From JASHUC01 sp035523875 (GTDB lineage: Bacteria; Pseudomonadota; Gammaproteobacteria; Steroidobacterales; Steroidobacteraceae): 64,000 nt of DNA. The position numbers and the translations under genes are program-made. Under the pieces are notes generated by a model. That model was given only the letters and a program-made list of their open reading frames with translations, was not told the origin of the DNA and did not search any database. The stretch spans positions 201,909 through 265,908 of the forward strand of contig DATKPY010000002.1 in the NCBI GenBank assembly GCA_035523875.1, given 5' to 3'. Of the stretch, positions 16,801 through 23,544 are shown piece by piece; the first letter of the stretch is position 1, and each line of letters starts with the position of its first letter.

Positions 16801-17636
16801 GGCGGCGCGAGCCGGTAGAGGAGCGGGCGGCTCGGAACGGCGTCGCCGCCGAGTGCGGGAACCTGCAGCTCGAGCAGGTAGTCGCCATCGAGGGCCTCAT
16901 CGGGCACGAACGCGAGCTCGGTGACGGTGCAATGCGCGCGCGTGGCGAGGCCGAGGCTGCGCGCCGCGGGCGGCAGCCCAAAGAAGATTCGATGGCAGGT
17001 GAGCCGGCCCTCATCCTGGATCCGATCGATCGAGGGCAGATCCACGATCAGGTGCTCGATGCCGCGCTCGACGAGCCACCCCGCCGCCTCGCGGCTCAGG
17101 TAGGGCGCGAGCTCCGCGCCGTAGTCGCGCGCGCGCTTCGCCGCGGGATTCGGCAGCGTGCGAATCACGAGTGCACGGGCGGCAGCATCGAGCGCGTGCG
17201 CATCCACCTCCGCCAAGCCTGCCGCGAGCGCGCGGCGGGTGACGAGCCGGTCGCCCGCGCGCGGCACCGGATCGCTCCCCTCGGAGGCCGCGGCCGCGGT
17301 GGCGGCGCTCTCCGGCGTGACACTCACGAGCTGCGCCCGCAAGAGGCCGGGCGGGACCACTCGATAGGCATCGAGCGCCTCCTCGGTCAGGTGCGCGGCG
17401 CACTCGGTGTGGGTGCCGTCGCAATGGGGGGTGAACGCGTAGGTGCTGCAGTTGCAGCTCGCGCCCGCACTCACGCTGCCGGTGAATCCGTCGACCGCAA
17501 GCGCACGAGCGGCGGGTGGTGGTGCGCCGAAGAGCCGGGGTCCGCCGCCCGTGAAATCCACCGCGATCGCGAGGCTCACCGGGCATGCGAGATCGACCAC
17601 CGCCTCCGCGGCACCCGCGCCCACGCGGACCTTCAA
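16797..17636 (-). CDS. Cyclase-family hydrolase, probable kynurenine formamidase
   Basis: A 279-residue member of the cyclase/KynB family (metal-dependent hydrolases). The metal-binding signature appears as HCDGTHTECAAH (H71, H76, E78, H82), a variant of the usual H-x-G-T-H-x-D-x-P-x-H. It probably hydrolyses N-formylkynurenine to kynurenine; this rests on the operon (dioxygenase upstream, kynU and kmo downstream) as much as on sequence, since the motif is divergent. The start is most likely TTG 17636, which overlaps the upstream stop as TTGA and has GGAG about 10 nt before it. Longer starts would run inside the dioxygenase gene in another frame. Confidence 0.75.
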   Translation of the reverse strand: MKVRVGAGAAEAVVDLACPVSLAIAVDFTGGGPRLFGAPPPAARALAVDGFTGSVSAGASCNCSTYAFTPHCDGTHTECAAHLTEEALDAYRVVPPGLLRAQLVSVTPESAATAAAASEGSDPVPRAGDRLVTRRALAAGLAEVDAHALDAAARALVIRTLPNPAAKRARDYGAELAPYLSREAAGWLVERGIEHLIVDLPSIDRIQDEGRLTCHRIFFGLPPAARSLGLATRAHCTVTELAFVPDEALDGDYLLELQVPALGGDAVPSRPLLYRLAPP

Positions 17637-18154
17637 GCGGGGCGCTCCATCACGGCGCCGCAGTGGGCGCACGTGCGCTGCTCGCGGCTCGCATAGAAGC
17701 GCTCGAAGACCGGCGGAAACTGGGTCTCGATGTCCGTGAGCGCAAAGAACTCCTCGTAGAGCAGATGGCCGCAGCGCTCGCAGTACCACTGCAGCCCGTC
17801 GAGCTCGCCGGGGCGTCGATCGCGCTCGATCACGAGGCCGACGGTGTCGGGGAAGCGCTGCGGGGAGTGTGGCACGCGCGCCGGTAGCAGAAATATGTCA
17901 CCCTCGCGAATCGGCACGTCGACCCGGTGGCCGCCCTGAACCGTCCTGAGCAGCATGTCGCCCTCGACCTGATAGAAGAACTCCTCGCCCGGGTCGACGT
18001 GAAAATCGCGCCGCGAATTCGGGCCGCCCACCACCTGAACGATGAACTCGCTGTCCCTGAATACGCGCCGGTTGCCGACCGGGGGCTTCAGCAAGTGGCG
18101 GTTCTCCTCGATCCAGCGGCGGAAGTTGAGCGGATGACGCGTCGGTGTCTGCAT
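17633..18154 (-). CDS. nbaC: 3-Hydroxyanthranilate 3,4-dioxygenase
   Basis: A 173-residue cupin dioxygenase that opens the ring of 3-hydroxyanthranilate; the product cyclises to quinolinate, the NAD precursor. Iron ligands H52 and E58 in FHVDPGEEFFYQ and H96 in RVPHSPQR are present, as is the C-terminal rubredoxin-like metal site of the bacterial type: C125-x2-C128 and C162-x2-C165. Length matches characterised bacterial enzymes (about 174). First gene of the kyn operon. The upstream TACCAT (- strand, 18188-18183) may be its -10; no clear Shine-Dalgarno sequence is seen. Confidence 0.95.
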   Translation of the reverse strand: MQTPTRHPLNFRRWIEENRHLLKPPVGNRRVFRDSEFIVQVVGGPNSRRDFHVDPGEEFFYQVEGDMLLRTVQGGHRVDVPIREGDIFLLPARVPHSPQRFPDTVGLVIERDRRPGELDGLQWYCERCGHLLYEEFFALTDIETQFPPVFERFYASREQRTCAHCGAVMERPA

Positions 18155-18180
18155 ACGGGTGTGCCGCAGTCGCGATTCGC

Positions 18181-18190
18181 GTATGGTATG
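18181..18190. promoter_or_regulatory. Divergent -10 region with repeated TATG (kyn operon / lipoprotein gene)
   Basis: GTATGGTATG reads TATGGT on the + strand (18182-18187) and TACCAT on the - strand (18188-18183). Placement suits transcription of the lipoprotein gene on one side and the kynurenine operon on the other. No strong -35 found. Confidence 0.35.
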
Positions 18191-18245
18191 CCCGGAGGCC
18201 GCCCGCCCGCACGGCGGGACTCTGCGAAGGAGCGATCGGCAACCC

Positions 18246-18713
18246 ATGACTCGATCCCCCGCACGGACGTTGCGCGCGCTCGCGACGCTTGGCGCGGCGC
18301 TCGCGCTCGCCGCCTGCTCGCACTTGCCGCACGTTCACTGGCCGTGGCAGGCCAGGTCGCCGCCGACCCCGGAGATGTCGCACGATCTCGTCGTCACCTC
18401 GCTTGCGGGCGGGCAGGCGGCGGCCTATCCGCAGTTCTGGAAGCGCAACACCCTGGTGCTCGACCTGCGCGGAATCTCCGGCAGCGGGGGCGTCGCGCTC
18501 ACGCCACGGGCCGGCGCGAGCTGGCCGGTGCGGCTCGCGCTCCGTGTCACGCCGGGATCGGTCGGCGAGCTCGACGTGAAGGCCGATGAGCGGCAGGTGT
18601 TTCCCGTCGTGCCGCAGGGCACGGGGCCGCTCGACCTCGAGCTCTCCCCGGGACTCTACAGCGCGACGACGGAGCGGATCACGGTCAACTGGGCGCCCGC
18701 GCCCGCGCTATGA
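18246..18713 (+). CDS. Small lipoprotein of unknown function
   Basis: A 155-residue predicted lipoprotein: the signal peptide ends in the lipobox LAAC with Cys at residue 24, followed by a His/Trp/Pro-rich linker (HLPHVHWPWQ). The mature part is predicted beta-rich, about 110 residues, with no motif I recognise. ATG 18246 is preceded by AGGAG about 13 nt upstream. Its last 6 bases overlap the 3' end of apaH on the other strand. No function can be assigned. Confidence 0.75.
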   Translation: MTRSPARTLRALATLGAALALAACSHLPHVHWPWQARSPPTPEMSHDLVVTSLAGGQAAAYPQFWKRNTLVLDLRGISGSGGVALTPRAGASWPVRLALRVTPGSVGELDVKADERQVFPVVPQGTGPLDLELSPGLYSATTERITVNWAPAPAL

Positions 18714-19541
18714 GCGCTCGACGCTGCGGTATCCGCCGCACGGGACGCTCACGGGCGCGGAGTCCCGGTCGAGGTCGACGGCCGTGAGCGCACCGCCCCA
18801 CACACAGCCGGTGTCGAGCCCGATGACCCCGTGCGCGCGGACGTAGCCGAGCGCGGACCAATGACCGAACACGATGCGGGCAGCGCCGCTCGCGCGCCGA
18901 GCGTGCTCGAACCAGGGGCGGAAAGCCCGACGCGCCCCGCCGGGCGGCCCCTTCATCTTGAGGTCGATGCGGCCGTCGGCGGTGCACACGCGCATGCGCG
19001 TGAGCACGTTGACGGCGAAGCGCAAGCGCTCCGTACCCGCGAGCGCTTCGCTCCAAACATCGGGTCGGTCGCCGTACATCTCGCCCAGGAATCGCTCGGG
19101 ATCGCGCCGCAGCGCGCTGCTCGTCGCCGCGGCGAGCTCGAGGGTCTGGGCGATGCTCCACTGCGGGATGATTCCCGCGTGCACCAGCAGGTCCCCGTGC
19201 GCGGCATCGAAGTAAGCGAGCGGGCGCTCGATGAGCCAGGCGATGAGGGCATCGCGATCGGGCGCTGCGAGCACTTGATCGAGCGTGTCGCCGGGGCGCG
19301 GCTCACGCACCGCTCCGAAGGCGAGCGCGAGCAGGTGCAGGTCGTGGTTGCCGAGCACGACGATCGCGTTCGCGTCGAGTGAGCGTACCGAGCGTAAGGC
19401 CTCGAGCGAGCGCGGTCCGCGGTTGACGAGGTCGCCGACGAACCAGAGCTCATCGCGGTCGGGAGAGAAGCGCACGCGCTCGAGCAGGGCACGCAGCTCC
19501 TCGGCACACCCCTGGATGTCGCCGATCGCGATACGCGCCAT
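18708..19541 (-). CDS. apaH: Symmetrical diadenosine tetraphosphatase
   Basis: A 277-residue metallophosphatase that splits Ap4A into two ADP and can decap Np4-capped RNA. Calcineurin-type motifs are all visible: GDIQGC (7-12), GDLVNRGP (36-43), LGNHDLH (64-70), LVHAGIIPQW and FGHWSALG. Length matches E. coli ApaH (280). It starts directly after the apaG stop, as in other gammaproteobacteria (rsmA-apaG-apaH), here with a Usp gene inserted. 3' end overlaps the convergent lipoprotein gene by 6 bp. Confidence 0.97.
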   Translation of the reverse strand: MARIAIGDIQGCAEELRALLERVRFSPDRDELWFVGDLVNRGPRSLEALRSVRSLDANAIVVLGNHDLHLLALAFGAVREPRPGDTLDQVLAAPDRDALIAWLIERPLAYFDAAHGDLLVHAGIIPQWSIAQTLELAAATSSALRRDPERFLGEMYGDRPDVWSEALAGTERLRFAVNVLTRMRVCTADGRIDLKMKGPPGGARRAFRPWFEHARRASGAARIVFGHWSALGYVRAHGVIGLDTGCVWGGALTAVDLDRDSAPVSVPCGGYRSVERS

Positions 19542-19946
19542 TCAGTGCAGCACGCCGGGGATGGCGAGACGGAAGGGCGCGATCGGCGCATCGAAGTGCC
19601 GGCCGTCGTCGGCGACCATCTGGTAGCTTCCCTGCATGACACCGACCGGGGTCTCGATCCCGACGCCGCTCGAGTAGCGGAATCCCTGCCCGGGCTTGAG
19701 GTACGGTTGCTCGCCAACCACTCCATCGCCGCGCACCTCCTGCACGTTGCCGTTGGCATCGGTGATGATCCAGTGGCGCGTGAGCAGTCGCGCCGGCGCC
19801 GCGCCTTCGTTGCGGATCGTGATCGTGTAGGAGAAGACGTAGCGCGGCTTGGCGGGATCCGACTGCTCGGGGACAAAGCTCGTTTCGACGTCGACGCGAA
19901 TTCCGTGCTCGGAGGACTGTTCCGCCGGCTCGTCCATCGCGCTCAT
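19542..19946 (-). CDS. apaG: ApaG domain protein
   Basis: A 134-residue single-domain beta-sandwich protein (E. coli ApaG has 125). Typical features: FVPEQSDPAKPRYVFSYTITIRNEG, LLTRHWIITDANG and VVGEQPYLKPGQGFRYSSG, the last being the pyrophosphate-type signature of the family. The physiological role is unsettled; it is conserved next to apaH and rsmA. ATG 19946 overlaps the stop of the upstream Usp gene (ATGA), implying coupled translation. Confidence 0.95.
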   Translation of the reverse strand: MSAMDEPAEQSSEHGIRVDVETSFVPEQSDPAKPRYVFSYTITIRNEGAAPARLLTRHWIITDANGNVQEVRGDGVVGEQPYLKPGQGFRYSSGVGIETPVGVMQGSYQMVADDGRHFDAPIAPFRLAIPGVLH

Positions 19947-20383
19947 TGGTGTTTGCCGACGCGCATGGCGAGCACGTCGCAGGGCGCCGCGTGCAGCACG
20001 GTGTCCTCGGTGAGATTGAGCAGGATCGACGGCCCATGGCGCTCGCGGCTGCTCACGATGATCAGGTCGCAGCCGCCCTCGCGCGCCGCGCGGACGATCT
20101 CCGCCTTGACGTTCCCGGCCTCGACGCTCACGCGCTCCGGGGCGATCCCGAGCTCGGCGGCGAGCGCCGCGAGCTCGCGCTGCGCGCGCGCGATCAGCTC
20201 CTCCTCGATCTCGACTGCCGGCATGAGCGTCTCGCCCAGGGGCTCGACGGGCACGTATTCCACCACGTGGAGGAGCCTCAGCTCCGCGCCGAGCGCGACC
20301 GCAAGCGCCTGCGCGCGCCGGGCGACGGAAGGGCCGTCTTCGTTGAGCGCGGTCGCGAGCAGAATGCGGCGATAGACGGGCAT
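19943..20383 (-). CDS. Universal stress protein, UspA family
   Basis: A 146-residue single Usp domain: N-terminal strand YRRILLATALNEDG, helix with EEELIARAQRELAALAAELG, VEAGNVKAEIVRAAREGGCDLIIVSSRERHG and C-terminal VLHAAPCDVLAMRVG. The G-x2-G-x9-G(S/T) ATP-binding loop is not clearly present (the region reads SSRERHGPSILLNLTEDTVL), so this is closer to the UspA/C/D type that does not obviously bind ATP. Preceded by GGAG about 7 nt before ATG 20383 and a TAGGAT that could be a -10. It is inserted between rsmA and apaG, which are usually adjacent. Confidence 0.88.
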   Translation of the reverse strand: MPVYRRILLATALNEDGPSVARRAQALAVALGAELRLLHVVEYVPVEPLGETLMPAVEIEEELIARAQRELAALAAELGIAPERVSVEAGNVKAEIVRAAREGGCDLIIVSSRERHGPSILLNLTEDTVLHAAPCDVLAMRVGKHQ

Positions 20384-20410
20384 GGGTGCACTCCGCGAAC
20401 CCCGTAGATC

Positions 20411-21226
20411 CTACCCGATCACGGGCTCCGACGGGGACTGCGCCGCTCCAGGTCCGGCCACCGCGCCGGCGAGCGCGTTGAACTCGAGCGGCGTGAGTGT
20501 CCCGGGTCGGGCCCCGGGATCGACGCCGCACCGCTCGATCTGAGCGGCGCTCAGGAGCGGCCTCAATGCGTTGCGCAGCGTCTTGCGCCGGTGCGAGAAG
20601 GCGGTCGCAACGACGCTCGCATAGGCCGGCCGGACCGCGAACGCGGGTGCGGCGAGCACGCTCAGATGCAGGAATGACGACCACACCTTCGGCGGCGGCT
20701 GGAAAGCTCCGGGACCGATGTCGAAGAGGCGCTCCGCGCGCACCCGCGGTGCCAGCATGACGGTGAGTCGGCCGTAGGCGGCGCTGCCCGGTTGGGCGAC
20801 GATGCGGGCGACCACCTCCCGCTGCAGCATCACGTGCAGATCCTCGAGCGCCTCGCTCTGATTGATGAGATGGAACAGGAGCGGGGTGGAGATGTTGTAG
20901 GGAAGATTCCCGACGATGCGCATGCGGCCCCCGTAGCGGCCCGCGAACGCCGCGAGGTCGAGCTCGAGGGCATCGGCCGTGTGCACCCGCAGCCGCGCGT
21001 CGCGCGCAAGCGTCGCGACCAGGTGCGCCGCGAGGTCGCGATCGATCTCAACGGCATCGAGCGTCGCGAGCGGGGCGGCGAGCAACCGGGCGGTGAGGGC
21101 GCCCCGCCCGGGACCGACCTCGATGAAGTGATCCGCCGCGCGCGGCTCGATCGCACGGACGATCCGCTCGAGCACCGCGGGATCGTGCAGAAAGTGCTGG
21201 CCGAAGCGCTTGCGTGCCGCCGCCAC
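20411..21226 (-). CDS. rsmA: 16S rRNA dimethyladenosine methyltransferase
   Basis: A 271-residue enzyme (KsgA) that dimethylates A1518 and A1519 in helix 45 of 16S rRNA, a late ribosome-assembly check. Motifs: KRFGQHFLHDPAVLERIV, SAM loop EVGPGRGALT (36-45), acidic IDRDL, and catalytic NLPYNISTPLLFHL. Length matches E. coli (273). The start is GTG 21226, 3 nt after the pdxA stop. Part of the lptD-surA-pdxA-rsmA operon. Confidence 0.97.
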   Translation of the reverse strand: MAAARKRFGQHFLHDPAVLERIVRAIEPRAADHFIEVGPGRGALTARLLAAPLATLDAVEIDRDLAAHLVATLARDARLRVHTADALELDLAAFAGRYGGRMRIVGNLPYNISTPLLFHLINQSEALEDLHVMLQREVVARIVAQPGSAAYGRLTVMLAPRVRAERLFDIGPGAFQPPPKVWSSFLHLSVLAAPAFAVRPAYASVVATAFSHRRKTLRNALRPLLSAAQIERCGVDPGARPGTLTPLEFNALAGAVAGPGAAQSPSEPVIG

Positions 21227-21229
21227 GGC

Positions 21230-22213
21230 TCACGCCGCGACCATCTGCGCGGCGAGCCGTACGGCGGCGAGAAGGCTCCCCGCCTGCGCGCGGCCCGTGC
21301 CGGCGAGATCGAGCGCGGTCCCGTGGTCGACCGAGGTGCGCACGATCGGCAGTCCCAAGGTCACGTTGACCGCGGTGTCGAAGCGCGCGTGCTTGACGAC
21401 CGGAAGACCCTGATCGTGGTACATCGCGAGCACCGCGTCGTAGCGCTCGAGCAGCTGCGGCACGAACACCGTGTCCGCGGGCAGCGGCCCCTCGGCGCGG
21501 ATGCCGCTCCTGTTCGCGTGCGCGATTGCCGGCGCGATCACGCGGAGCTCCTCATCGCCCAGATGACCGCTCTCCCCGGCGTGCGGATTCAGTCCGCAGA
21601 CCGCGATGCGCGGCGCGGGCAGGCGCCACCAGCGCGCGAGGTCGCGCGCCAGGATCGCGAGCACTTCGGTGAGCGAGTCGACCGTGATGGCAGCGCTCAC
21701 CGCCGTGAGCGGCAGATGCGTGGTGGCGAGCGCAACGCGCAACGATCCGGCCGCGAGCATCATCACGGGCCGCGGGGCGCGCGTGCGCTCCGCGAGATAC
21801 TCCGTGTGCCCGACGAAGGGGATACCGGCATCGAGCATGCAGCTCTTCTGCACCGGCGCAGTCACCATCGCGGCGAATTCACCGGCGAGACAACCGGCGG
21901 TGGCGCGATCGAGCATCGCGAGCACGGCGGGGGCGTTGCGCACGTCGAGGCGCCCGGGCTCGCTCGGCACGCGCAGCGGCGAGTCGAGCACCGTGAGGCG
22001 GCCGGTGCGGTGCGCGGGGGGCCGCGCCGCATCGTAGGGGATGAGCTCGATGCTCGCCGAGTCGTGCGCGAGCGCGCGCGACTGGAGCAGGCGCAGGTCC
22101 GCCAGGCACACGGGCTCGCAGGGAAGGTCCGCCCGGGCTAGGGCGAGGCAGAGCTCCGGTCCGATTCCCGCCGGCTCACCGGATGTGATCGCGATGCGCG
22201 GAATCGCGTGCAC
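21230..22213 (-). CDS. pdxA: 4-Hydroxythreonine-4-phosphate dehydrogenase
   Basis: A 327-residue NAD-dependent enzyme of vitamin B6 synthesis (DXP-dependent route). Motifs: ITSGEPAGIGPELCL (9-23), VTAPVQKS, FVGHTEYLAERT with a metal-binding His, GLNPHAGESGHLG, MYHDQGLPVVKH and RTSVDHGTALDLAGTG. Length matches E. coli (329). GTG 22213 directly follows the surA stop. The operon order surA-pdxA-rsmA is classic for gammaproteobacteria. Confidence 0.97.
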   Translation of the reverse strand: MHAIPRIAITSGEPAGIGPELCLALARADLPCEPVCLADLRLLQSRALAHDSASIELIPYDAARPPAHRTGRLTVLDSPLRVPSEPGRLDVRNAPAVLAMLDRATAGCLAGEFAAMVTAPVQKSCMLDAGIPFVGHTEYLAERTRAPRPVMMLAAGSLRVALATTHLPLTAVSAAITVDSLTEVLAILARDLARWWRLPAPRIAVCGLNPHAGESGHLGDEELRVIAPAIAHANRSGIRAEGPLPADTVFVPQLLERYDAVLAMYHDQGLPVVKHARFDTAVNVTLGLPIVRTSVDHGTALDLAGTGRAQAGSLLAAVRLAAQMVAA

Positions 22214-23539
22214 TTACATCTTGTATTCGACGTAAGCGTCGTCCCGCAGGTGACGCAGCCACAGCTCCGTGTCTTCGTCCGCCTTGCTCGCGCGGATCGC
22301 ATCCGCGGCGTGCTTGCGCTTGAGCTCATCGGTGCTGTCGACGCGACGGCGGCCGATCACCTCGGCGATGTGCCAGCCGTACTGGGTGTGGAAGGGCTCG
22401 CTGATCTGACCGATCTTGAGCGACTCGATCTCCTTGGTGAACGCCGGCACGTAGGCATCGGGGCTCGCCCACCCGAGATCGCCGCCGTCGCTCGCCGAGC
22501 CGGCATCCTGCGAGTTCGTCGCGGCGACGCCCGCGAAGTCCTCGCCCTTCAGGATCCGCTGCCGCAGCTGCTCGAGCTTCTGGCGCACGGTCGCATCGTC
22601 CTGCAGCTCGTTCGTGCGCATGAGGATGTGACGGACGCGGATCTGATCGACGAGCACCTTCTTCTCGGCGCCGCGGATCTGGTTCAGCTTGACGATGTTG
22701 TATCCGGTCGGCGTGCGCAGCGGCGCGCTCACTTGCCCGGGCTTCATCTCCGGGATCACATCGGCGAGGAACGTCGGAATCTCCGTGCCCTTGCGCCACC
22801 CGAGCGAGCCGCCCTGCAGTGCCGTGGAGCTGTTCGAGTACGCGATGGCGAGCTTTGCGAAGTCCTCCCCCGCCTTCGCGCGCTTGTAGACATCCTGAGC
22901 GCGCTCATCGGCCTGCTCGAGCTGCTCCTGCGTCGCGTTCTCGGGCACCGCGATCAGGATGTGGGAGATGTTGAACTCGGAGCTGTCGGAGGGGTGCTTC
23001 GCCTCGTGCTCGAGATAGCGGTCGATCTCGCGCGAGGTGACGCTGATGTGCTCGAGGACGTCGCGCTGTCTGAGGAGCGTCATGGTGAGCTCCTTGCGCA
23101 TGGCGTCGCGGTACGCGCCGTAATCGATCCCCTGCTTGGCGAGCGCATCGGGGAGCTGCGAGAGCGTGAGGCCGTTGCGCTGGGCGACCTCCTGCAGCGC
23201 GTTGTTGAGCGCCTCGTCCGGGATCTTGATGCCGGCGTGGTCGGCCTGCTGCATCTCGATCTGCTGGATGATGAGCTCATCGAGCACCTGCTTGCGCAGG
23301 ACGTTCTCCGGCGGGAGCTCGAGCTTCTGCGAGCTCAGCCGCTCCATCACGAGCGCGAGCTCATCGTCGACCTCGCTCGTGAGCACGACGCCGTCGTTCA
23401 CGACGGCGGCGATGCGGTCGAGCTCCACGCCGCTGTTGGTGAGGTCGCGGGTCTGGGCATGCGCGACACCCCCGGTGGCGACGATCGATACAAGCACACC
23501 CGCGAGCGAGCGCAGGGTGGCGCGGGTCCAATTTTCCAT
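22214..23539 (-). CDS. surA: Periplasmic chaperone / peptidyl-prolyl isomerase SurA
   Basis: A 441-residue periplasmic chaperone that escorts beta-barrel proteins to the outer membrane. Signal peptide 1-28 (cut after VAHA), an N-terminal SurA chaperone domain, then two parvulin-type domains starting near FNISHILIAVPENA and RVRHILMRTNELQ, with the GGSLGWRKGTEIP and GGDLGWASPDAYVP loops of each. Length close to E. coli (428). It lies 5 nt downstream of lptD, whose product is a known SurA client. Confidence 0.97.
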   Translation of the reverse strand: MENWTRATLRSLAGVLVSIVATGGVAHAQTRDLTNSGVELDRIAAVVNDGVVLTSEVDDELALVMERLSSQKLELPPENVLRKQVLDELIIQQIEMQQADHAGIKIPDEALNNALQEVAQRNGLTLSQLPDALAKQGIDYGAYRDAMRKELTMTLLRQRDVLEHISVTSREIDRYLEHEAKHPSDSSEFNISHILIAVPENATQEQLEQADERAQDVYKRAKAGEDFAKLAIAYSNSSTALQGGSLGWRKGTEIPTFLADVIPEMKPGQVSAPLRTPTGYNIVKLNQIRGAEKKVLVDQIRVRHILMRTNELQDDATVRQKLEQLRQRILKGEDFAGVAATNSQDAGSASDGGDLGWASPDAYVPAFTKEIESLKIGQISEPFHTQYGWHIAEVIGRRRVDSTDELKRKHAADAIRASKADEDTELWLRHLRDDAYVEYKM

Positions 23540-23544
23540 AGGCC

